Positions 36,200 to 50,300 of a stretch of 64,000 bases of DNA are shown here, piece by piece. Source of the stretch: Erodium maritimum (taxonomy: Eukaryota; Streptophyta; Magnoliopsida; Geraniales; Geraniaceae); NCBI GenBank assembly GCA_963921825.1, contig OY997588.1:6462001-6526000 (forward strand), written 5' to 3'. Position numbers and translations under genes: made by a program. Each line of letters starts with the position of its first letter. Positions within the stretch are counted from its first letter, which is position 1. The notes beneath the pieces are model-generated. The model was given only the letters and a program-made list of their open reading frames with translations, made no database searches and was not told the DNA's origin.

Positions 36200-37748
36200 T
36201 AACAGAATTGGATGCGTAGTGCGCATCGGTACGGGACACGCTTACGTTACGGTTAGGATGCGCACCTGTGGGGACCAGTGATCCTTTGGTTGTTAAGCTT
36301 GAGCCAAACCCTACCTTACACGGCTACACGTGAAATGCCCCCGTCAAGTCTTCAAACAATTTTCTCCGAATGGGTGAAGTTCGAAATTTGATTACCTTAA
36401 AACTAAAACATGCCTCATGTCACTTGATCAAATTCAATTTTGTTAAATAATTATATTATAATATGTGTATGTATGCTATAACGGGCGGGACATGACATGT
36501 TCTCCCCATTCTCGCTCAATAAATTTCAGATCGTTCATTTTTAAACTCGAAAATTCTACATCTTATTCAATCTGCATCACATCGAGAATGTCAAATCTAT
36601 GTTAGAATTTGGATGTTTAGCCTCCCTAGTTAATAAATACCGTATTGATTTGTCGTTTAGCTCAATAGAAGTTAATCAAAATGAAATTGTTTCAAATAAT
36701 TTAGCAGTGAAGCTTTAGGATAGTTGGAGGTCGCTATATGGGCATCACAAAGTGGTATTATACAGTTTTTAGTTGAACACTCAATTAGAAAGGTGACTTG
36801 CGGGGCCGAAAGCTATTTGTCTCTCGTTTTTCTCTTTTTAGAAACGACTTCTCTTTTGTTGAGAAAGCTTCCACAGACTGAAACAAGCGTCGCTGATGGC
36901 TACCACTACCATTCTAGATGTTGATGGCCTCCACCTTTTACCTTTTCTTCTTTTCTTCCCCCCTCCTCCTACCATTTATGTCAACACCGTAGTCCTGTGA
37001 AGCTTTTCTCCTTGCCAAGATCTATTATGGCAGCTCCAGCTGTACCTCGTTGATCGGCCACAAATCTATCATTGTTCGTACTGTAGTGGTAGCTTCGGGT
37101 CAGATCTAGTGAACTCTGACAAAGCTCTCACCACCTCAGCCCGAGCTCCTCCGTCATCCGTCATCCATCGCCGCCCTTCGTTGGCCAGATCAGCTCGCAG
37201 CCGTCACCCGACGCCACCCTCCGGCCGGATCTGCCCCCTTTGTCATCCTTCATCCAGATCTGCCTTTTTTCTGGCCAGATCTGGCCACCTTTACCATCCT
37301 CAGGCCATATCCTCTTTTTTTCCGGCCAGAACAGCCCCCATCGTACCTCGACTAGCTACGACTCCCCCTTGACCAGACACGCCACCCTCCGACCAGCTTC
37401 GGCACCCACGACATCCAGATATGTTGGTCACCGCCCACCCCCTTCCGCCCTCTTTTACCGGAGAAGACCAAGGTAGACTGACAGTCCATCCACTCTGGAT
37501 TCAGCTCCCAACAACGACGATTGGAGTACATTTGGTCGAGCCTCTTCGCCACGCTCTTCCTCTGGCCAGTCGGTCAAATCTGCACCCAACTTTCATCGGA
37601 ACACCGTAGTAGAAGCCATTCATCTATGCTCCTTCTTTTCGTGTTTATCCGGCCAGACTATGTACCACCCCCTAACGGATCTTATTTTCACACGTCGGCG
37701 TCGGCCACCTCGGTGTTGTCCAGATTTAGGTATCGGAGGATTGAGTAC
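36200..37748. other. spacer and C-rich repeat 5' of the solo LTR
   Basis: 36200-36720 is AT-rich spacer with nothing recognised. From about 36850 to 37748 the sequence becomes C-rich with ccggccagatctg repeats and long proline-coding frames on the plus strand; this looks like the leader or untranslated part of a transposon whose other part resumes at 41072. The ORFs here are compositional and match no family I know. Confidence 0.4.
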
Positions 37749-40700
37749 TGTCACGCCCCAAATCCGGTTTTGACCAGACTCGAGACGTGACCTAAAACAA
37801 ACGAGGTAAAAGTAGTACACTTGAAATAAATTCTTTTACAACTGAAAACGATTCCAAAGTATTCCGCAATATTTCAATCTAAACTTCAAATATAGTGTCA
37901 AACTTGATAAGTGACGAAGGTAAATAAAGTTCGACAATGAGGACCAACACATCTCTAATACGACTCTCAGGACATCCGGAAGCTCCCGAGCCTCGAATTT
38001 CCCAGATCCCAAGCACACCTGTACACACAATAAGTAAACAAATAGGGATGAGCTTGCGCTCAGTAGGGAAAAATCGTAAATAACTTTAGTCTCCGAGTTT
38101 AATATTAAATCTGCTTTAAATCGATGTCACGAAAGTATTTAAAACCTTTAGAATAAAAAGTATAATAAACGAATAAGAAGTAGCGGTAACAATAACGCAT
38201 TCTCGAGGATAACGGTGAGCTCTCAGAGAATAAACAGGTAACATTATACTAACATAGAAAAAAACGACACAACGGGAACGAGTAAATTCTATAAACCAAT
38301 GAAATGTTATAGAATCCAGATAAGGAAATAGTATCGCTTTTTCCCAAGATAATAGTAACTTAAAAGAAGTTCATAATAAATACTTTAACGGATCAATAAG
38401 AGTAAAATGGGAGTAATCAATATCTTGTCAACCACTTGCTTTCTCAAGCCTCCGATCCATGGATAGATTCTGGGATCACCTTGGTTCCCATATTCCGATC
38501 CACCAGAGTATCCATATCATATCAGATTTTCCCTCGGTCCAGAGGAAGCACATGCGTCGGGGCACCGGAAACAATCCCAATTGGGCGCTTATCATCGGGA
38601 TTCCTAGAAATGCCTCCAAAGGACCATATGTCATAGGGGACCAAGTAGTGCACCCACTGGGATGCAGTTCCTTGGGGTGAAACCATAAGTAATCCTTTCC
38701 CCGCAGGGTAAACTGTCCAATTGCCCGCAGGCCCAATAACCAATGCCCCGCAGGGTCCAATAACCAAATGCCCGCAAGCCCAATAACCAATGCCCCCCAG
38801 GGTCCAATAACCAAATGAATATCCCGCAGGATCTGACAATACTCAACTCTCATAATATCCAGTAACCAATGAATATCTCGCAGGATCTGCCAATACTCAA
38901 TTCTTATAATATCCAGTAACCAATGAATATCCCGCAGGATCTGCCAATACTCAATTCTTATAATATCCATTAACCAATACCCCCAGGCTCTAAACTCAGT
39001 CATTAACTCACTGTATCTGTCCAACTCCAACCACCTCATCGGCACCGGATTACCCCCCCCCCCGGTGTAGTACCAAACCAAGCAAACGAACAGACAAACC
39101 AATAAACGAACATACATTCAAGAATAAGAATAAAGGAACAAGCATTTCATTCATCTATCAAGCAACACACATCGGAACACACTTTCATCACAACCAAGAA
39201 AACCCACACCATTTCATACCTCCCATGTACTTACCTGCCACCAACCATCGGTACATCGATCACCTGATTGTACCCATTTGGCACAATCAGTCATACTCGA
39301 TCATCCGTTCAACCAACAGTTATAGCAACATAAATACTCAATCAACAAGTATACAATCAATCATACAAACATCATGTGAACGAACAAATAGTCATTCGAT
39401 AAAGAAAGCTAATCTAGTTTCATTAGACTCTTTAGTTAACTCAACAACTATCAATCAAGCATGTGAACCTAGCACACAACTAATCCGAGAGCTCTTCACA
39501 ACCTCTCTACCAGTAAATCAAGTTCCCAAGTATTGAAAGCACACTTCACTAATTGTCATCGTCCTAAGCATGCATACTAGACTCATCCATTTATTAGTAA
39601 TTGAAGTACGATTATTCTAGTTATTCGTATTCTATAGGCAATTCTGGAACCTTTCCGATTTTATTATCCTAATCATGCATACTAAGCGTTAATTAAGAAA
39701 TTAAGACTTTCCCTACCTCGTGGTCTTCCTCTAATAAAACTTTGAAGAAACGCTCGAGTGGTCACAACTCCGTTCTTCACACGGGTTCCGGCGTGATCTT
39801 CGTTCTTCTAGCTCGGGTTCAAGCCCTTGTGCTCGGGCGAAGTCCCGTCTAGATTGACAAAGAAAAGTCCAATCAATACCGGAAAAGTCCAAAGGTCCAC
39901 TGATTTAACCAAATTTATCCTTTAAATCTCACCTTGAATTAATTAAATCTGATTTTTAAAATATTTTCTTTGAAACCGGGTTGACCCGGATCCGACCCAA
40001 GACCCGAACCAGACCTGGCCCGAACCCGAATCTGACCCGGACCCGAGCCTAACCCGGTCCAGACCCGAGTCAGACCCGGCCCCAAGACTTGGGCCTGACC
40101 CACGTCCGAACCACGATCTGGCCCAGAGCCCAATTAGATCCAGGCCCGTCCTGGTTGTCCTGGCCCGGTGTCGTCCGGCCCAACCGTCCCACTTGCCCCA
40201 AGGCCCAGTTAGCTAGGGTTTGGCCCGGATTGAACGTGGCGAGGTCGGGGGCACGATGGCGGAGGCCTGACCTGGTCGTGGCGGCGGGCGACGTCAGATA
40301 AGCTCGCCGGAGGGCTTTCAACGGTGGTTGAGGCGTCAGGGACTCGGGGAAGACGAGGGGATCTCGACGGAGTGGCTCTCGAACCTCAATCGCTCCAGAT
40401 CTGGCTCGAGTACGTGTCGCCGGCGTGGAGACGAGGGTCTGGTGTTGCTCCGTCCACGTCCGACCACAACGAGCCTCAAAACCCACAAATCTCAAGCAGG
40501 GTGCTACGGGGAAGGTGATACGGTCAGGGAAGGAACTCGTCGTGCTGGGTTTTGGTGCGGCGAGTCTCGATTGTACGGCGTCGAGCTCGAATCGAAGAGG
40601 AAAAAGGGACGGCGAGTGTCCGTGTTCTGGGTTCGATGATGAAGACGAAGGTGGGGGGTTTCTGGGGTCGGGTTTCGACGAAGAGGGACAGAAGAAGGAG

Positions 40701-41066
40701 AAGAAAGAGGGGTGGAGGTCGTCGGAGGGGAAAGGACTCGGACTCCGGCCGTGGTTCGCGACGCAGACGACGAGCTCAGATCCGGTCTGAGAGAGAGAGA
40801 AGCGGCGATGGAAGAAGTGAACAGTGCCTCTATTCTAGGGTTTGATCCCTTTTAAAGGGTTGGGCCCGAGTCTGATGTGGGCTGGCATGCGTGCTCGCTC
40901 GTTGGGCCCTGGGCTGGCCCTATTCCAGGCTCGGCCCAACTGTTCTTTTCCCTTCTTCTTCCTTTTTTTTTTAAAAAAAACTCCTCCAAATACAACCTGT
41001 TGCAAATAACCCCTTCACGTTTCTGATTTCACAAACTACCCCTTCGTAAAGGAGTGGGGTTTTACA
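37749..41066. mobile_element. 3.3-kb solo LTR, probably of a Ty3/gypsy element
   Basis: The block starts TGTCACGCCCC and ends GGGGTTTTACA, and is bounded by the 5-base direct repeat agtac at 37744-37748 and 41067-41071. Inside there is no second copy of the start, no primer site followed by gag, and no pol motif, so it reads as one LTR left by recombination. It contains a minisatellite (38818-38979), a poly-C run, and a gacccg-type repeat zone (39975-40095). The superfamily is inferred from LTR length and the TGTCACGCCCC start. Confidence 0.75.
38818..38979. repeat. 54-bp minisatellite, three units, inside the solo LTR
   Basis: Units at 38818-38871, 38872-38925 and 38926-38979 share the wording cgcaggatctgccaatactc and atatccagtaacc. 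Because 54 is divisible by 3, it opens a long false minus-strand ORF. A related shorter-unit repeat (caataaccaatgcc) precedes it from about 38715. Confidence 0.9.
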
Positions 41067-41071
41067 AGTAC

Positions 41072-41430
41072 GGGTTCCATCGTCTGATCTGTTACTGGCG
41101 GTCTCATCCGAGGAGTTTCTCGCGGATCATTGGAGGTGTCTAGTACCAACTCTGGTCGTGGGACGCGCTTCTTCATCCTATTGGTGTGGATCGTAGCGGA
41201 GCTGCTCTATTTTCTTATGGTGTTTCGTTTGGTTCCACTTGCGCTTAATGGTTGAAAAATCTGGGTTTTGGCCCCTTTTTTGTGCGCTTTAGGGTTGTAA
41301 AATCCGGGTGTAAGACCCTCTTATTTTATTGTTTTGCGCTTTAGGGTTGTAAAATCTGGTTAGTTAGACCTACACTGTCTTTACGCTCCCATGTTGGAAA
41401 GCCGAGGTTTCTTGTATATGAATGCTCTTT
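41072..41430 (+). repeat. continuation of the element interrupted by the solo LTR
   Basis: This T/G-rich stretch includes twice gctttagggttgtaaaatc, resembling wording at 61005-61030 (ggttgtaaaatatgggt). It looks like a LINE 3' region on the plus strand. The link to the sequence left of 37744 is inferred from the target duplication. Confidence 0.4.
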
Positions 41431-42640
41431 CATGTATCTAGTATTTCCTTGCGGTGTGATTGTCATGAGGCTGAGCTGTCATGCTAGCGTTCGATTCACT
41501 CACTGGTATGTAGCTAGACCATCTCCATGTATTCCTTTTCATCCTCTAAAGAGGTTTAATTTAAATTTTCATCCGCTGATAAAAAGAAACTATAAAATTA
41601 GTTTGGAAGATAAGTTAACTTTAAAAAACATTAGTCTTTTTTCGTCTATTTTAGATAGAAAATCAGGGAATGTGCGACTCACATGACTGTTTTTTCTTTC
41701 TAAATGACAATATTATCTATGATTGTGTTATGAAATTAGTTACATGTATGAGTTGTGTGAAATTGTTGGCGGGTGAAGAATTTAGCTTCGTCTTCAGTGG
41801 AATTAGATTTGGATAAGAGATCGAAGGAGGAATGATGGAGTGCATGGACAAGATATCAAAGGAAAAAGGTTGAAGGGTAAAAAGAAAGATATCAGAAGAA
41901 TTGGCATCGCACACTCCTTATTTATTTTGTTCATTATTGTGTTTCTTTATTTCTATGATACAAATTAGTTTTTTTACGGGTCCAAATGCGTTGGTACATC
42001 TACGGAGGTCCCAGACTATAATTTGGAACCTAAGATCTATAAGCAATCTATTGCATTTACGAGTGGTTGAATTGAATAAAAATCCTATGTTACCCGTAAA
42101 AAACATATCAAATATAAAAGTAGGAAATAATTTAACAATTCAAATTATTAATAGAACAAAATCTCGTTGCGTGGTAAGCGACCAAATACGGGTTGGAAAA
42201 GCAGTAGACTGCCCGGATTCCCCCCATCTTGTGTCTTAAACCTTCCAACACAAGAGTCTTCACATCTCTTGCCCGTGCTTGTGACACTTGCCAAACTCTT
42301 GTCCAGATTTGTTCTTGGGCAAAACGACCTTGCACCATCTAACCTCATCACTAAATTGGTCGTTCTCTGTCGTCGTTTATGGCCCGTTTAGCGGACACCA
42401 CCAGCTCCACAAACTCATAGTCGAGGTAGGGGATACCCATCATAGTCTAGTGATAACGCTTCTTATCCACCAAATCGCCGCCCATTCCTATTTTCTGACA
42501 ACAGTTGGTCGTCAAAGGGAAATAACTCATTCTCTCGGTCCTCGATCTCTATATCTCGTATCCTTACGATTCTAAAGAAAAAACTTTAATCTCAGAGGTA
42601 GGATACAAAAAAAAATTGTATCTTTTATTGAAGGTACGAT
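41431..42640. other. spacer with repeat fragments
   Basis: 41965-42035 is an oppositely oriented fragment of the repeat seen at 16117 and 26925. 42150-42600 has minus-strand coding-like sequence without a recognised motif, probably part of the LINE relic that follows. No gene is supported. Confidence 0.4.
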
Positions 42641-43440
42641 GTTTTTTTAGGATAACACGAGAATTTATTACTAGGAAGAAATTAAATCAGCATAGAGAAC
42701 ATCTAACAGAGGTTTAAAAATAAGTGTATGAGCCCAATCCATATTTTCCTTATCTTGCGCGTGTTGAGTCAGGACATGAGCAACTCGGTTCCTTTATCCT
42801 CACCAACACCAACTACTCTCCCAGACATGCCCTCAATCTTTCTCGACACTTTATGCCCAACCTTTTTTTAGGATGCCGTTTATCGTCTGCACTACCCCTA
42901 GATAGTCTACTTCCATAGCCACCATTCCTAACCCACCCACCCCCCAAATCCAGAACAACACCTCTCGTATGCTCAAGATTTCCACCAGCTCCGGTTCGCA
43001 ACGGTATGGAAACTCTCCACAACCCCTCTCCTGCAAATCATGCCTCCCTTAACCAACACAAGCCCCAATTGTACATGTTCACTAAAAAGGTACTCGTTAC
43101 CAGGCGTTGCCACCCTCCCCGTTCCCCTGGTATTGCCCCTCTTCTTGGGTTTCGAACTTGTGAGGCTTTCTAGTTTCTCGCCATGCCCCCTCATTAGTGA
43201 CCCGCATTGATGCACCTTCTGTTCCCGTACCCTTAGAATCCATCCTTTCCACAACCACCAATAAATAGATGTAATGGATTCCGCCCTCTCAGGTAGGTTT
43301 CGATCCCAAAACCGTCCCATCTATTCCATTAGATCTCCAACTTTTGACCAGTCAAACTTCGGGACTAGTCCCCACACCATTCTTGTCGTTGGGCACTCAG
43401 TCAACACGTGTCGAACAGACAAAGATACACCGGTTAATTT
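42641..43440 (-). mobile_element. LINE ORF2 C-terminal relic
   Basis: Starting from a T-run at 42643-42649, the minus strand shows, from 43440 downward, the zinc-finger and linker part of a plant LINE (CPTTRMVW-like wording, then WMGRFWDRN and IYWWLWKGW). RNase H wording follows (SIREVLFWIWG, VDYLGVVQTINGI). The frame is broken. No target duplication was identified. Confidence 0.6.
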
Positions 43441-44310
43441 ATAAATAACATATTTATCAAAATATACAAGATATTATTTATGAATATATTAATATTTATC
43501 AATCTTTACTCCTAATAGATTATCATTTTTGTTGATTATTTTTTCGTCACAAATCACAGTTTTTGTTAAACAAATTCGAAGATGGATATTAACATTTATA
43601 TCCTATTTTTTTAAACAAATTGTCGACGATAAAACTTACTTTCAATAATAATATAAATAATAAAAACCAAGTTTATTGTAATTTTCGTTGATTTGGAGTG
43701 AAATGGAGGCAGACACACGTGCCAGACAAAACAAACAGAGAGGAGAATGCAATCCGAATGTTTCTTCTGAGGAAGAAATTGCAGAGAAGAAACAACGACA
43801 CATCATTTTCGTCATCGCCAATACCGAGCTCAACATTGTCGCCACCAGCCACATTCAGATAGATACAGAGCCAAACCTGAGATCTTCGGATTTCAATTCC
43901 TTAACCTCAATCTCAACACCCGCCATTTTCGTCTCATTTTTTTCTAGAACCCTACCCGTACCCTTCTCTCTCTCTTCGCCATTGTTGATTGGAAGCTAAG
44001 TCTCCGACCCAATTATTGTTACCTAGTGTGAATGTGAAGCCACAGAGCATCCATATGATACCCACGAGGTCTTCCTTGAAGACCCAGCAAATCCATGGCC
44101 TCTGGTTCCTGATTTCACACTCTCTTCTGTACCCCACATGATCTTTTCGTCGTTTTGATCTTTCCCCTCTATTTTTTCTCGAGGGTTTCGGTTATTTATG
44201 CGAATTGGGATCTGGGTTTATGAGCTGAACTGCACTTGGGTTCTGATTTGGCAATGTGGCTGCAACCTAAGCTTTTATAGGTGCTGGAGGTCGTTGGATC
44301 TTGAGGGGCC
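43441..44310 (+). promoter_or_regulatory. formin upstream region
   Basis: Up to about 43680 it is very AT-rich. After that the composition becomes mixed with pyrimidine-rich tracts (ctctctctcttcgcc near 43965; ctattttttctcgag near 44170), typical of a plant 5' UTR. No definite TATA box or leader intron could be fixed. The ORF at 43688-43999 is probably leader sequence rather than a gene. Confidence 0.4.
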
Positions 44311-47300
44311 ATGGCCTTGTTGCGGAAGCTCTTTAACAAGAAGCCGCCGGACGGGCTATTGGAGATAAGTGAAAGGGTTTTTGGTATGTTGTTGTTTTTA
44401 GCATGCTTGATGTTTGTTCATAGGTTCCCTGAACTTCAGTATTTTGTTTCTTCTTTGTTTTGTTACAGCCAAGCTTCAGTAATTTCAGGGTGCTTTAGTG
44501 TTGTTTGTTTTGGAATGTTGATTCTTCATGGTTTTATTTTGAGCTCTAGTCTTACTTATTTTTCATAATTCCATGCCCATTTTGGATTACAGGTACAGTC
44601 TTAACACCTTGAAGCTTTATGATTGGTGGTGAACCCTGTTTAGTTTGATTACAGAACAATTATTTGGACCCATTAAAGTTTATGTATAATGTGCACATTT
44701 TGGATTCCGCACTCGCAATGCAAACTCTGGGTATGATGTCTTAGAAGCATCAAGGATGCGAAAGGATTGAGATTACTTTAAAGCATAATGTGAATGCAAT
44801 ATTGGGGGAGAAAGTGCTTAACTAGCATTGGATTTGTCTCAATGGCGTCACATCTTTTGCTGGCTAGGATACCTTTTTGTCAAAATGAAAATCAATTTAT
44901 TACATCCCTTGGGCCTGTGGGATTATAACAACTATCTTCAGCTCTTAAATGCTATCCTGTAAAAACATCTCAATACATAGTTAGGAAACCAACTTCAATA
45001 GTTGGTTATTAATTTTTTAGATTACCCTTGTTTATGTTACAATTAGGGTGCTTACATGCGCGGTCTTTTTCCTTCAAGGTGGATATTGTGAAATGATTAC
45101 CATTGTTTTCAAATAACAAGCTATATGGTTTCGTTCTATCTGCCATCATCATCATCATTTCATAATCCTTTGTTGCACTTTATTTTAATAGCACATGTAT
45201 GGCATTAGGACATTGGGATCAGTATAGTACATGTATTGAATTGTTAATGCTCATACATATTGTTGTAAGAAGTGTTTGCAAAGCCAGTCATTTTCCTTAT
45301 AAGTTTTCACTTCTCATTTTAGTTTTGCTAATCTTGAATTAAAGAACACTTTGATGGTGTGCCATCAATGCAATTTTCACTTTACTGTGTAAATATCTTC
45401 AACATTCTAACATATTTGGTTCTGACTACCTTGTCATGCGCATGTGCAGCCTTCGATTACTGCTTTAGCACAGATGTTATGGAAGACAAGGAATTTAAAG
45501 TCTACATAGAAGGCATTGTGGGTCAACTCCATGATGGCTTACCCGAGGCTTCGTACATGGTGTTTGATTTTCGAGAGGGAAACCAAACCCTGATCGCTGA
45601 CATATTATCTAAGTATGATATGACTGTTGTGGACTATCCTCGACACTATGGACATTGCCCCTTGCTCTCGTTGGAGGCGATCTGTCACTTTCTGAAATCA
45701 AGTGAAAGCTGGCTTACTGTTGGAGAACACAACGTACTCCTTATGAATTGTGAACGAGGTGGGTGGCCAGTTTTGGCTTTCATACTCTCTGCCCTCATGC
45801 TTTATACGAAGGAGTACAGTGGGGAACAGAAAACACTGGATACGATTTACAAGCAAGGACCAAGTGAGCTTTTGCCGTTGATGTCTCCACTCAATCCTAT
45901 CCCATCACAACTCAGGTACCTTCAGTATGTCTCAAGAAGACATGTTGGCATGCAATGGCCTCCATTGGACCGACCGCTTTTGTTGGACTGTGTCATTCTT
46001 AGAGTCATTCCTCTATTTGATAGAGCAGGAGGCTGCCGGCCCATATTTAAGGTGTATGGACAGGATCCCTTAATAGTTGCCAATCGGGCCCCCAAGATTG
46101 TGTTCTCCACACCAAAGAAGAGCAAAGTTGTTCGTCACTACAAGCAGGTGGCTCCAAGTTTCTTTACTTTTGCTTGTATGTTTTTTGTTGTTTTTTCATT
46201 ATCCCCGCTGTTCTAAAATAAGTGTAATGTTTGCTTCTTTTTACCAAAAATTAAGAATTAGTGGTGTTAGTGTCAGTGTTAGGTATATTATGCTAAAATA
46301 ATAATAATATTATCATTTTTAACGTCCTAACAATATTTAAGCATCATACCTGACAGTTGACACCATCATTTTTTGTTGACCCCATATCTCAAAATTTCTA
46401 GGTCTGTAGCGTTTTCCACCTACCCACCATGCTCCATATGCTCACCTGCTGACACAGAATCATACTAGGATAATATTGTAAATCCATGCACAATTTGCTT
46501 CCTCGAAAGGAAAGTAGACATTTATTTTGGGACTTCCAATTCACTGAAGTATAGTACAGCATTTTCCAACTTCTGTTTACATATGCTTGTAATTCATAGT
46601 ATTCATTAGGTTGGATGTTATTTATGTATGTAACAACATAGATGACCTAGCCTTGGAGTGGTTAGGTGATTTTTTTTTATTTTCCAATTCAGCACTTATT
46701 ATATAATTAGAGGTTAAAGGCCTTGCAAATCCAATTTAATTTCACTAATATGGCTGCATTTCTATGTAGCTATGAATTATCCATGGGATGAATTTGATTG
46801 CATACTACTAGAGGATAAAAAATGTACCCACTACCATTACCCTTTCATTTCTTCCATGTTTTTTTTGCCTTCTCCTCCAAGCTTATATATCATATTCCTT
46901 TTCTCTAAGAGTTATAAATTCATTTCCTGATACAGGGGGATTGCCCGCTAGTCAAAATTGACATCCGTTGCCACGTTCAAGGTGATGTGGTAGTTGAGTG
47001 TATTAACTTGGACGATGATCTGGAACGCGAAGAGATGATCTTTCGAGCCATGTTCAATACAGCATTTATAAGATCTAATATTCTGATGCTTAACCGTGAT
47101 GATATTGACATGTTCTGGCACTGTAAGGACAGATTTACAAAGGAATTTCGAGCAGAGGTATTTGATATTTATTCATCTATCCATTTCCTTTTGTGCTTCA
47201 AGGATTCGGTTTTAGTTAGAGACAACTAAATTTTGTGTCTTGATGAAGTTTCTGTTTTCCGAGATGGATGCTGCTACTTCTCCAATTTCAAATAAGGCAC

Positions 47301-50300
47301 ATGGTAGTGAGGAGAAAGGCCTTCCTATGGAAGCATTTGCTAAAGCTCAGGAGTTCTTTAGCAACGTGGATTGGATAGATACAAAGACAGAGATAGCTCT
47401 TGATGTACTCCAGCAGATCGCACAGTCGAATATTCTCCAAGATAAATTGGAAACAGGTTCTTCTATTAGTGTAGAAACAGGTAATGTCTCGCTAAAACTT
47501 GTTCCTGAAACAACCGGAGCTGCAGAAAGCAGAAGTCCCGAAGAAAAGGCTGAATCAAAACCATGTACGCATGCTTTGAAGCTTTCTATAGATGTAAAGA
47601 ATAATGAATCCCCAGAACAAGTGCAACATGCTCAATCTACAATCATTTCCCAGCGATCAGCTCAAACTGATGTGTCTCCTCCAGTTTCCAATTCTAATTC
47701 CAATCAAAGTGCATCTTCACACCTTGGCATTACAGCTGTGTTACCAGATGACGGATCATCTAATAATGAAGGAGCCGCTCATCTGCTGACATCTCCCTCT
47801 TCTCCACCAAGTTTAGCTAAATCTATCTCTTCAGTAAAGACTAGAACTACAGAGGGAAGTACATCTATGCCTACAGTAACAGTGTCCATAAACTCTCCTC
47901 CTGCATTGCGGCCTTCAGTTCAGAATCCTACAGGATTTGAAAAAAATTCTGTTACTCCTCACCCGAGTTCAAAAACATCCTCACCTACTGATGTCAACAG
48001 CTCAGTCTCAACACCCCTTCCCCAGCCTCCGCGCCCTGGATCTTCAGGGTCATCTGCACCCCCTCCTTCAGGATCATCTGCCCAAGTCCCTTCAAGTACA
48101 GCTCCGTCTTCAGCTGCTTCCCCTCTTCCTCCGGCCCATTCTTCAGGAAGACCTCCCTCTTCAGCCGCTCCTCCTCATCCACCCTCTTCTTCAAAAAAAC
48201 TTCTACCTTCTGGTCATGTGCACTCATCTTCAACTCCCACACCCCCTGCACCCTCGGATAATGCTCAGTCTGAACCCTCCAAGCGTTCTTCTCCAATGCT
48301 TGTGAAAAGCACGTCCATTTCTGGTCCAGCTCCTCCTCCACCACCTCCTCTAGCTAGGTCTACATCAGGTAGTGTCCCAGATCCAGCGCCACCCCCTCCC
48401 CCTCCTGCTTTAACACGGGCTTCTTCATCTACGGTTGATCCACCACCACCACCTCCTTCATCTAGGGTTGATCCACCACCACCACCTCCTTCATCTAGGG
48501 CTGGCCCACCACCTCCTCCTCCTGGTGCATCGCGAGCTGCTTCATCTACAGGTCCTCCACCACCTCCTCCATCAAGAACGGGTAGTATGCCTAATGGAAA
48601 TGGTCCTCCTCCACCTGGCCCCCCTGGTCCACCTGGCCCCCCTGGTCCACCTGGCGGAGCCTTGGTTAGAGGTCGAGGTATATCACGCGCGGGAGGGGGA
48701 CGTAAGCCCAATCTAAAGCCATATCACTGGTTAAAGTTAACAAGGGCCGCCCGAGGCAGTCTATGGGATGAGACACAAAAATCTGATGAATCTTCCAAGT
48801 ATGCTGTTGTTTCTTGAATTCACTTATTGCTCTATTCGATGAAGACTGGTTTTAACCTTTTTTTTCGTTCTGTTTACTCCATGGCAGGACTCCCGAGATT
48901 GACTATTCAGAACTAGAACGCCTTTTCTCTGTAGCTTCTCCAAAAGGAAGAGGCAAAGGTGGAAAAGCAGCTGGGGCTGCAGCACCTAAACCTGAAAAAA
49001 TCCAGCTGGTAATTTATTCTGTAGCACAAAAAAGGATGAGTCAAACTGAATTTCTTTTAAATTGCATTTATGTTTTCTTCTGCAATGGTTGGATCACTCT
49101 TAGTTGATGATCATCTGTTATGCTTCTCCGAACTTAATTAGCTTAAAAGTATAAACCAATCTGAGTTGCTATCAGATTGCATTTATTTTTTCTTCTGCAA
49201 CACCCTTCCCTTGATCCTTTCAATGAGTGGCTGGGTTGGTCTTAGTTGATGATCATATGATATGCTTCTTCAATACCTTATAAGCTTTATCATGATACAT
49301 TTATGAGAAAATTGGTTCCATTCATTATAACATTTCCCCCCAAATTTTATCATTTGAAAGATCCAAAGAATAATTTATACCATTAAGTTGGATGTCAAAT
49401 TCCATTGTGGCATCTGTTTTGTATATTTCATCTCGCTTCTTTCAATTTAGGAGTATATTTGGTTGGGTTACATTAGAGTAGAAGGCTAGTAGATGATAGA
49501 ATCATGTCAAATTGTTTCATGAGATTTATGGGCATATGAGCTCCCTTGTGAAAAGCTCTGTTTTCCAAGGCACACTGTTTTTCCAATATTTTTTTACCAT
49601 TGTATTGTTAAATGGATCTGTCAGCTTTAATTGTTCCCTCGACTAGCAGAATATAGAGGGAAAAGAGGCTGCTATGCCATACATGATTTGGAGGGTGTTT
49701 GAAGTAATTATAAATAACCTTCTTTGTTCCATTATTACACATACTTGGACATGAATTAAGAGCCTATTTATTTCACAGCATAGTTAATTTTGCTGAGTCT
49801 CAATGTCACTGGCATAACATTGTCTTCAGTAGTCGTTTCATCAAGTTTTACTATTTTTGCAGGTTGACCTCAGGCGGGCATATAATTGTGAAATTATGCT
49901 TTCAAAAGTTAAAGTTACTTTGCCAGAGTTGGTGGTAAGCTAAGCCTAAGATTTCCTTACTCGTGAATGCATCTTAATGTTTGACATTGGGGTTACTGTT
50001 CCCATTAAAGGATGTTTGAACATTTTAAGTGATATATCATGCATCTGTTGCTGATCCTCACTACTGCTCTGATTGATTCTCTTATACTCACCGTTGTTTA
50101 TTACTTTGCTACAGAGTTCAGTCCTTGCCATGGATGATACGGCATTAGATATAGATCAGGTTGACAACCTCATTAAGTTCTCTCCAACTAAAGAAGAGAT
50201 GGAAATGCTACAGGTTTTGGTTTCCTTTCATTTATTTTATTATTGTAATATATCTGGTTCTGCACTTCAGCATGATTTTTCAGACATATAAGCACAATCT

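Noticed and set aside
37109-37790. Proline/serine-rich plus-strand ORFs
   Set aside because: Overlapping frames in a C-rich repeat tract with no conserved domain; explained by composition.
38698-38990. Repeat array as a CRISPR
   Set aside because: Units are head-to-tail 54-bp minisatellites without unique spacers, in plant DNA within an LTR.
38476-39117. 213-codon minus-strand ORF with 18-residue repeats
   Set aside because: The open frame is produced by the 54-bp minisatellite within the solo LTR; the peptide has no family character.
43688-43999. 103-codon ORF upstream of the formin
   Set aside because: No domain, and the position fits formin leader or promoter sequence.
48265-48711. 148-codon minus-strand Gly-rich ORF
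   Set aside because: It is the antisense of the formin FH1 polyproline region; the glycines mirror proline codons.
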